From assembly GCA_900316525.1 (NCBI GenBank), contig ONDF01000009.1, forward strand, positions 50,592-114,591: a DNA stretch of 64,000 nt, read 5' to 3'. The notes beneath the pieces were generated by a model. That model saw only the letters and a list, made by a program, of their open reading frames with translations, made no database searches and was not told the origin of the DNA. The position numbers and the translations under genes were made by a program. This DNA comes from an uncultured Bacteroidales bacterium (GTDB lineage Bacteria > Bacteroidota > Bacteroidia > Bacteroidales > UBA932). How positions within the stretch are numbered: the first letter of the stretch is position 1; each line of letters starts with the position of its first letter. This document shows, one piece after another, positions 59,301 to 64,000 of the stretch.

Positions 59301-60334
59301 CACACATAGGAAAGCTGGGAAGGAAGGCTCACATTGTCAATCGAGAATTCGCCGATACCCACACCCTTGAACGCTTCCGAATACGGGAGCTCCTGGGGGA
59401 GGGTTTCTTCCAGGGCGACGTCGAACGGGATATTCAGCGTCTTGATGAAGCCGGGCTTGAACTCGGTGGCGGCGGTGAGGGTGACTTCCTTCGTGGCGGT
59501 CGCCTTCTTGGCGCCGTCGGCGCTCTCAGCCTCGACCTCGACCGTCAGTTTGGCGCCGGCCGCTGCGGTGAAGGGCTTGATGACGGCATAGAACTCCCCA
59601 TTCGAATCGGGGGCGATGCTGCTCGGATCCGAGTTGGTCACCGTCACGTTGTCGTACACATAAGTATCGCCGCTGGCCACGAAAGCGGGGGCAGTGCCGG
59701 AGAAGTCGATATAGTAGGTACCGACGATATCTTCCGGAGCGGTGAACTTGACGGAAAGGATCCGGATTTGTTCCTCCAGGGCGTTCGTCACCTTGAAACA
59801 GGCGACGGACGCGGCATTCTTCATCTCGATGACCGGCATTTCGTCCGCCGGGACATTCTTGACATTGCCGAACACCGGGACCTTCGTGCCGGCGAGATGC
59901 TCCTTATTGTCGTCGCTCTTCTGGACCTGGGCCTGACCACCGACGGTCACGTAGCCGCTGCGTTCGTGCGAAGAACCTTCCGGATTGAGCGTGGTCGGAT
60001 TCGGAATCTGGGAGGTGTAAGGATAGAACGCGTACCAGTCGTAGGCGTCGGCCGTCAGCTCGACCTCGCCCGCCGCACGGTTCGCGGAAGCGTCCTGCAC
60101 CGTGAACTTGATATTCGAAGACCAGGTGTCGGTACCCGTAGGGGCGGTAAAAACGGAAAGTTCGTCACCGGATTTCCATTCCGTGGACATTCCGTAATTG
60201 ATGGTACGGGTGGCGACATCGCTCAGAACAATTTCAACTTTCCGGCCATTGCCGGCGTAGTCGGCTTCCTTGTTACAACCGACGAAGGTGAGGGCGGCAG
60301 CGGCCAGACCCGCAAAGAAAAGGGCTTTTTTCAT
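56339..60334 (-). CDS. giant surface lipoprotein with anchor-J-like repeats, BACON and Ig-like domains
   Basis: A 1331-residue protein with lipobox FVGC (Cys20). Domain order: fimbrillin-like N-domain (about 30-310, TRTINYGMSTEWKSGDELSVF); a 'choice-of-anchor J'-like beta-sandwich (about 315-470); a BACON domain (about 480-590); a second anchor-J-like copy (about 595-745) that repeats the first, sharing TSLGWTF/TGLGWTF and QIGFKYTST; a Big_2-type Ig domain (about 860-940); a Big_3-like domain (about 1090-1165); and a C-terminal module ending GVFFFKK. The ending is followed in frame, past TGA, by linker, FN3 and nuclease. BACON and Ig repeats suggest carbohydrate or mucin contact. GC is lower than in housekeeping genes. 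Preceded by the second FLQS peptide. Confidence 0.8.
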   Translation of the reverse strand: MKKALFFAGLAAAALTFVGCNKEADYAGNGRKVEIVLSDVATRTINYGMSTEWKSGDELSVFTAPTGTDTWSSNIKFTVQDASANRAAGEVELTADAYDWYAFYPYTSQIPNPTTLNPEGSSHERSGYVTVGGQAQVQKSDDNKEHLAGTKVPVFGNVKNVPADEMPVIEMKNAASVACFKVTNALEEQIRILSVKFTAPEDIVGTYYIDFSGTAPAFVASGDTYVYDNVTVTNSDPSSIAPDSNGEFYAVIKPFTAAAGAKLTVEVEAESADGAKKATATKEVTLTAATEFKPGFIKTLNIPFDVALEETLPQELPYSEAFKGVGIGEFSIDNVSLPSQLSYVWTYDSKYGMKASAFVNGTAYQTESWLVSPLIDLTSAAVPQLSFKHAVNQFASVAKAKEEATVWARVKGGEWTKLEVNYPTGLGWTFVESGAVDLSDFAGNLVQIGFKYTSTADKAGTWEIQDFLVQDATEPEFGVEQASFNVAANVTSVTVNVTGNVAWTVQDVSEGVIATPDSGSGAGTIAVSFPANTDPIEKIYSLKVVTDNAQLVASSDEEFVIDITQAAASTEAKGYPFEWGFTEEQGQGDFTIIDVNKPAALDYVWSFDTRGFMKASAFKSNTYYDAESWLISPVVDLAAAQNPALTFAHATNYFTSVAKAQEETSVWVREEGGAWTAIEGVNYPTSLGWTFADSGSLDLSAYKGKKVQIGFKYTSTSIKSGTWEIQNFKLADATVDPVEPGVVTIDFSKQGLTNGQEVESVTDNGVTVSFDKGTNNNAPKYYDSGTAVRMYGSNSMTVTAGGKTIISIELTFGSSDGTNAITTNVPTYEEPAWTGEAGSVTFTIGGTTGQRRIKAIKVKYTDDAAPATPVNPTFTVTEALSVEVGATEKIDVTTNTDGAITYTSANTAVATVATDGTVTGVAAGSTTITVAAAATSAFNSASATVAVTVTEVDNTLHTIVVADYASTSFTAGVYSFTAAKAEAATAPAYNANGSDLRIYAKGTLTVSNSKENMTKIVFNLSTQGLRRLAPITASTGTIATQAENDTKVTWTGDASSVVFTVGDKANFGSDGDTANGQLCFTTVDVSPWSDGDVQPKTLSSIEVSGQKTTFTVGDTFSFGGTVTAVYSDGSRTAVAESDVTFSGHDMSTAGQQIVTVTYQTKTATYEITVNAKPDVSGDAWSEVPTLSDLTAGTFVITALSDNKYYAVPSTTINAQTFTCIEGVYNSTDKSFSPAEGSGEFVLTAGPVENSYYIYNTTLEKYLVATGSKKFGYVDNTSSDYGYWTFSAVTTGGFSGVFSVKHDNKSHYMRAYGSTVKCYDGASNSGVFFFKK

Positions 60335-60359
60335 CGCTTGGGTTCTTTAAGGGTTTGAC

Positions 60360-60494
60360 TTAGAAGTCGATAGAATCATCATCTTCGTTCCAGTCCTGGA
60401 TGGGACCGGTGGTGGCGGATTGAAGGAAACTGGCGTCGAAGCGGACGTCCAGCTCACGGACGGCAGGAGCCGTGTAAAGAAGTTTTTTCTCCAT
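60360..60494 (-). CDS. 44-residue peptide, 'FLQS' family (member 2)
   Basis: It starts MEKKLLYTAPAVREL and ends in an acidic tail (DWNEDDDSIDF). Tyr7, Pro10, Ala11, Arg13, Leu15, Phe19 and FLQS at 23-26 coincide with the peptide at 52436. No signal peptide, membrane segment or Cys. It lies 25 bases before the giant lipoprotein gene and 38 bases after a TAAATTTG box, so it is the first cistron. The ATG at 60494 was preferred over an upstream one because it lies after the promoter and starts the conserved block. Confidence 0.7.
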   Translation of the reverse strand: MEKKLLYTAPAVRELDVRFDASFLQSATTGPIQDWNEDDDSIDF

Positions 60495-60532
60495 AATTAT
60501 GTGATTCGTTTCTTTCCTTGGGAAAAATCGTA

Positions 60533-60540
60533 CAAATTTA
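60533..60540 (-). promoter_or_regulatory. -7 promoter box (TAAATTTG) for the FLQS peptide and giant lipoprotein
   Basis: TAnnTTTG match on the minus strand in an AT-rich gap, 38 bases before the peptide start. Confidence 0.6.
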
Positions 60541-60606
60541 CGGATTATCTGCCGAAAGAACAAGTTCTCCGTAGGAGAAGTTTTCCCGAAAATATGCACG
60601 GGACGG

Positions 60607-61242
60607 TTACACAGGGCGGTATTCCCGGATCGCTTTCTCTAGGGTATGGCCGATCGGGAAACGGGCCCGGGAGGCCCGGATGGCGGGAAGAAACGACTGA
60701 AACGTTTCATCTTCCGCGTTTTGCGCGAAATGGTCGGCGAGCAGGCGCTCCAATTCCGCATGGAAGGCGGGGCCGTGGTCGGGATGGCGGAGATGCGTCA
60801 GCTCGTGCAGGAGGATGTAATCCTGCAGCGGCACGGGAACCCGCATGAGGTTCAAGTTCAGGTTGATGTTGCCCTTCGAGGAGCAGGAACCCCAGTTGGA
60901 AGTGTTGTGCTTGATGGCGACGCGGTGGTAAATGAAGCCGTAGCGGGCCGCCAGGTCCGCGAGGCGGGGCGGAAGCGCGGCCTTGGCCTTCGCCCGGAGG
61001 GACTCGATGTCCTCCCCTTCCGGCAGGTCCGCGTTCCGGGCCGCCGCCCGTTCGAGCGCCGCCAGGGCCCATTCCCGGCGAGATTCCAGGAAGGCGATGC
61101 CCATCGCGTATGGGGCGTAGAAAGGGACGGTCACGAGGATGCCGCGCCGGGGATGGACCCGGATCGAAATCCGCCGCGCCCGGGCGCTTTTCCGCAGCCG
61201 GACCTCCCCGAGCACCGGGTCGATATGGACCTTCTCTTTCAC
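60607..61242 (-). CDS. YgjP-type zinc metallopeptidase (SprT/M48-like)
   Basis: A cytosolic protein with HELTHLRHPDHGPAFH, the HExxH zinc motif and third ligand of the YgjP (DUF45) family, near the C-terminal third. SNWGSCSSKGNINLNL before it is the family hallmark. Members resemble SprT and minigluzincin peptidases; substrates are mostly unknown. Start: the GTG at 61242 is chosen because a TACCTTTG -7 box lies just upstream; an ATG at 61323 would add 27 residues encoded across that promoter and the rpsO promoter. Minus strand, divergent from rpsO. Confidence 0.8.
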   Translation of the reverse strand: MKEKVHIDPVLGEVRLRKSARARRISIRVHPRRGILVTVPFYAPYAMGIAFLESRREWALAALERAAARNADLPEGEDIESLRAKAKAALPPRLADLAARYGFIYHRVAIKHNTSNWGSCSSKGNINLNLNLMRVPVPLQDYILLHELTHLRHPDHGPAFHAELERLLADHFAQNAEDETFQSFLPAIRASRARFPIGHTLEKAIREYRPV

Positions 61243-61248
61243 GGGGAA

Positions 61249-61256
61249 CAAAGGTA
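61249..61256 (-). promoter_or_regulatory. -7 promoter box (TACCTTTG) for the YgjP-type gene
   Basis: TAnnTTTG match on the minus strand, six bases before the GTG start; it decides that start. Confidence 0.5.
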
Positions 61257-61287
61257 CAAAAAGTTTTGTTTTGTCGGATTTTATGCC

Positions 61288-61295
61288 TAAATTTG
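61288..61295 (+). promoter_or_regulatory. -7 promoter box (TAAATTTG) for rpsO
   Basis: TAnnTTTG match 56 bases before the rpsO ATG, leaving a leader of about 50 bases. Confidence 0.6.
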
Positions 61296-61351
61296 CAGGC
61301 TTTTTTGCGGGAAGGTCCCGCATACTGATAACTTTTTAACCTCATTGCATC

Positions 61352-61627
61352 ATGGCCGAATATTTACAGCCTGAGAAAAAGCAAGAGATTTTCGCGAAGT
61401 ACGGGAAGTCCAATAAGGACACCGGCTCCCCTGAGAGTCAGGTTGCTTTATTTTCCTACCGTATCGCTCACCTTACCGAGCACGTGAAGAAGAACAAGAA
61501 GGACGTGGTTACCCGTCGTTCCCTTCTCCGCCTGGTCAGTAAGCGCCGTCAGCTTCTGAACTACCTTCAGAAGGTGGACATCGAGAGATACAGGGCACTT
61601 ATCAAGGAGCTGGGTCTCCGTCGATAA
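61352..61627 (+). CDS. rpsO: 30S ribosomal protein S15
   Basis: Binds the central domain of 16S rRNA. The 91-residue protein shows the S15 core: [20 protein letters not shown] at residues 27-46, then [18 protein letters not shown] and the end [13 protein letters not shown] terminator follows, then pnp, the usual partner order in bacteria. The leader may carry S15 autoregulation, but no clear structure was identified. Confidence 0.96.
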   Translation: MAEYLQPEKKQEIFAKYGKSNKDTGSPESQVALFSYRIAHLTEHVKKNKKDVVTRRSLLRLVSKRRQLLNYLQKVDIERYRALIKELGLRR

Positions 61628-61647
61628 GTTCGAGAATAGGAAAATGC

Positions 61648-61689
61648 GGGGGCAGAGATCTATGCAAGGCAGGGTCTCTCCCCCTTTTT
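61648..61689 (+). terminator. intrinsic terminator after rpsO
   Basis: GGGGG/CCCCC and AGAGA/TCTCT stems separated by one bulged C, then TTTTT. It would separate rpsO from pnp. Confidence 0.75.
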
Positions 61690-61699
61690 CGATGAAAAG

Positions 61700-61747
61700 A
61701 GATTCCGGACCGTCCTTCGACAAGCTCAGGAACCGTCCGGATCGACG
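61700..61747. repeat. composite palindrome before pnp
   Basis: The middle CCTTCGACAAGCTCAGG is the same unit as in the murE insertion; outer arms TCCGGAC and GTCCGGA differ from that copy. It lies in the pnp leader. Confidence 0.8.
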
Positions 61748-61782
61748 ATAGAAGACGTAAAGACGTAACAGAAGTAAAACAA

Positions 61783-62460
61783 ATGAACATCATCAACAAG
61801 AAGATCGAATTGCCCGACGGTCGGGTGATCGAGATCGAGACCGGCAAACTGGCCAAGCAGGCCGCCGGTTCCGCGGTGGTGAAGATGGGCGGCACGATGC
61901 TGCTCGCCACTGTCACCTGCGCGAAGGAAGTCAAGGAGGGTACCGACTTCATGCCCCTCACCGTAGATTATCGTGAAAAGTATTATTCTGCCGGCCGTTT
62001 CCCCGGCGGTTTCCTCAAGCGCGAGAGCCGTCCCTCGGATTACGAGGTGCTCATCGCCCGCCTGGTGGACCGTCCGATCCGTCCGCTGTGGCCGGATGAC
62101 TTCCATCTCGAGGTCTTCGTGAACATCATGCTCATCTCCGCGGAGAAGGACATCCAGCCCGACGCGCTCGCCGGCCTGGCCGCCTCCGCCGCCCTCGCCA
62201 CCTCCGACCTGCCCTTCGGCGGTCCGGTTTCCGAGGTCCGCGTGGCCCGCATCGACGGCCAGTTCGTGATCAATCCCGGTTTCGCCGACGGCGCCCGCGC
62301 CGACCTCGACCTGATGGTCGCCGCCACCGAGGAGAACATCATGATGGTCGAAGGTGAGATGAACGAGGTGTCCGAGCACGACATGCTCGAGGCCATCAAG
62401 TTCGCCCACCGACGAGGAGGACGAAGCCCTTCGCACCGCCGTCCGCGAGTTCTGCTATGA
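61783..62460 (+). CDS. pnp: polynucleotide phosphorylase, 5' part up to a frameshift
   Basis: PNPase degrades RNA by phosphorolysis. This piece carries the first RNase PH domain: [22 protein letters not shown] near residue 50 (shown in part), [20 protein letters not shown] near 86 and [10 protein letters not shown] ending at residue 209. After His209 the frame leaves the family: 16 unrelated residues and a stop. The true continuation is in another frame from base 62411. Compared with E. coli PNPase about 27 residues of the inter-domain helix are absent, so a deletion of roughly 80 bases, not a multiple of three, is the simplest cause. A sequencing or assembly error is possible. Confidence 0.8.
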   Translation: MNIINKKIELPDGRVIEIETGKLAKQAAGSAVVKMGGTMLLATVTCAKEVKEGTDFMPLTVDYREKYYSAGRFPGGFLKRESRPSDYEVLIARLVDRPIRPLWPDDFHLEVFVNIMLISAEKDIQPDALAGLAASAALATSDLPFGGPVSEVRVARIDGQFVINPGFADGARADLDLMVAATEENIMMVEGEMNEVSEHDMLEAIKFAHRRGGRSPSHRRPRVLL

Positions 62461-64000
62461 CAAGTGCTACAAGCTGGCGAAGAGCGCCGCTCCCAAGCAC
62501 GAGCGCGAGGCCGGCTTCGAAGCCATCCAGGCCGAATTCCTCGCCACCCTGTCCGAGGAGGACCAGGAGGCCAAGGCCGCGATGGTCGCCCGCTACTACC
62601 ACGACGTGGAGAAGGAAGCCATGCGCAACATGATCCTGGACGAAGGCTGCCGTCTGGACGGCCGCCGGACCGACGAGGTCCGTCCGATCTGGTGCGAGGT
62701 GGACTACCTCCCCTGCGCCCACGGCTCCGCCATCTTCACCCGCGGCGAAACCCAGTCCCTCGCGAGCGTGACCCTCGGCACCAAGCTGGACATGAAGGAG
62801 ATGGACGAGGTCCTCATCCAGGACGACCAGCAGTTCGTGCTCCACTACAACTTCCCGCCGTTCGCCACCGGTGAGGCCAAGCCTCAGCGCAGCGTGGGCC
62901 GTCGCGAGATCGGCCACGGCAACCTGGCGATGCGCGCCCTCAAGCCCGTCATCCCCACCGCTCCGGAATTCCCGTACGCCGTGCGCGTCGTTTCCGATAT
63001 CCTCGAGTCCAACGGCTCCTCCTCCATGGCTTCCGTCTGCGGCGGCTGCCTGGCCCTGATGGATGCCGGCGTGAAGATCAAGAAGCCGGTGGCCGGCGTG
63101 GCCATGGGCCTGATCACCGACGCCGAGCGCCCGAACGACCGCTACGCCATCCTCACCGACATCCTCGGTGACGAGGACCACCTCGGCGACATGGACTTCA
63201 AGGTCACGGGTACCGCCGACGGTATCACCGCCACCCAGATGGATATCAAGGTGGACGGTCTGTCCTACGACGTCCTTGAGAAAGCCCTGGAGCAGGCCCG
63301 TCAGGGACGCATCCACATCATGGGCGAAATGCTCAAGACCATCGCCGAGCCGCGCGAGGACTACAAGCCCTTCGTGCCGCGCATGGTCCAGATCGAGATC
63401 CCGTCCGACTTCATCGGCGCGGTCATCGGCAAGGGCGGCGAGACCATCCAGGGCATGCAGAAGGAATTCGGCACCACCATCACCATCGAGGAAGTCGACG
63501 CCGGCAAGGGCGACGGCACCACGAAGGGTGTCGTGGACATCTTCGGCGTGGACAAGGCCGCGATGGATGCCACCCTGCAGCGCATCAAGGACATCTGCGC
63601 CGTTCCGGAGGTCGGTCAGGTCTACCACGGCAAGGTCGTGTCCATCCTTGAGTTCGGCGCCTTCATCGAGATCCTCCCGGGCAAGGAAGGCCTCCTGCAC
63701 GTGAGCGAGATCGCCTGGACCAAGACCGACAAGGTCGAGGACGTCCTGAAGGTGGGCGACGAGGTCGATGTGAAGCTCCTCGAGATCGATCCCAAGACCG
63801 GCAAGATGCGCCTGTCCATGCGCGCTCTTACCGAGAAGCCGGAAGGCTATGTCGAGCCCAAGCGCGGTGAGCGCGGCCCGCGTCGCGATGGCGACCGGGG
63901 TCCCCGCCGCGACGGTGACCGTGGCCCGCGCCGCGAAGGCGAGCGTCGCGAAGGCGACCGCGGCCCGCGCCGTGACGGCGACCGGGGTCCGCGCCGCGAA
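62411..64000 (+). CDS. pnp: polynucleotide phosphorylase, 3' part (open at window end)
   Basis: Continues PNPase in the next frame: helical domain ([20 protein letters not shown]), the second, catalytic RNase PH domain with [28 protein letters not shown] and [16 protein letters not shown], then KH ([15 protein letters not shown]) and S1 ([17 protein letters not shown]) domains. After S1 comes a tail of repeated RGPRRDGD and RGPRREGE units that runs off the window; such an Arg/Gly-rich extension is absent from E. coli PNPase and probably binds RNA. Without the upstream frame it has no obvious start. Confidence 0.82.

Noticed and set aside
62400..62420. Programmed ribosomal frameshift in pnp
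   Set aside because: No slippery heptamer or downstream structure is visible, and residues of the family are missing, which a frameshift alone would not explain.
1..64000. tRNA or rRNA genes
   Set aside because: No cloverleaf with the conserved T-loop GTTCGA-type sequence and acceptor stem, and no rRNA segment, was recognised by eye; a dedicated scan was not possible.

Overview
The window is a high-GC chromosomal segment from a member of the Bacteroidota, most likely an uncultured Bacteroidales. Four things point there: the repeated -7 promoter box TAnnTTTG in front of genes, Bacteroidota-type gene orders and protein forms (a dcw cluster without murF, ddl or murB; PASTA-type FtsI; long MraY), fimbrillin-like lipoproteins with BACON and Ig-like domains, and almost no Shine-Dalgarno sequences. 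The species cannot be named from sequence alone.

Layout. 1-12.4 kb: the end of a CotH-kinase surface protein, tmk, folP, a DivIC/FtsB-like protein, two sugar nucleotidyltransferases, an AmgK-RapZ fusion, a phytase-like lipoprotein and a pncB-pncA NAD-salvage pair. 12.4-22.5 kb: a UvrD-type helicase, a small secreted protein, an exbB-exbD-tonB energy module, an RluB-type pseudouridine synthase, era and a topoisomerase IV subunit A. 22.5-23.3 kb: a low-coding stretch with a probable small RNA and a duplicated 3' end of aroK. 23.3-29.6 kb, minus strand: an operon running from a DUF3352-like protein through acyl-CoA synthetase, dCMP deaminase and S41 protease to aroK. 29.7-45.5 kb: a complete co-directional dcw cluster, mraZ-rsmH-ftsL-ftsI-murE-mraY-murD-ftsW-murG-murC-ftsQ-ftsA-ftsZ, headed by a four-repeat MraZ operator. 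45.5-49.8 kb: gltX, truB, rpiB and an HPr-kinase-like protein. 49.8-60.5 kb: an accessory surface region. 60.6-64 kb: a YgjP-type metallopeptidase, rpsO and pnp, which is frameshifted here and runs off the end.

The accessory region is the most unusual part. One plus-strand run holds an alpha-L-fucosidase, a PNGase F-like deglycosylase, a 45-residue peptide and a lipoprotein ending in a non-specific nuclease domain. Facing it is a second unit built the same way: a 44-residue peptide that aligns with the first without gaps, then a giant multidomain lipoprotein whose reading frame continues past one TGA into an FN3-like plus nuclease module. Both units look like surface machinery for glycoproteins and nucleic acids. 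The paired peptides are the best candidate here for something undescribed.

A second theme is small palindromic repeats. They lie between genes at seven or more places and also inside the reading frames of murE, truB and the AmgK-RapZ gene without breaking the frame. A third theme is duplicated gene ends: the last 50 bp of the helicase gene and about 90 bp of the aroK end each recur, in direct orientation, 0.5-0.8 kb downstream, as expected if small elements had entered at gene 3' ends.
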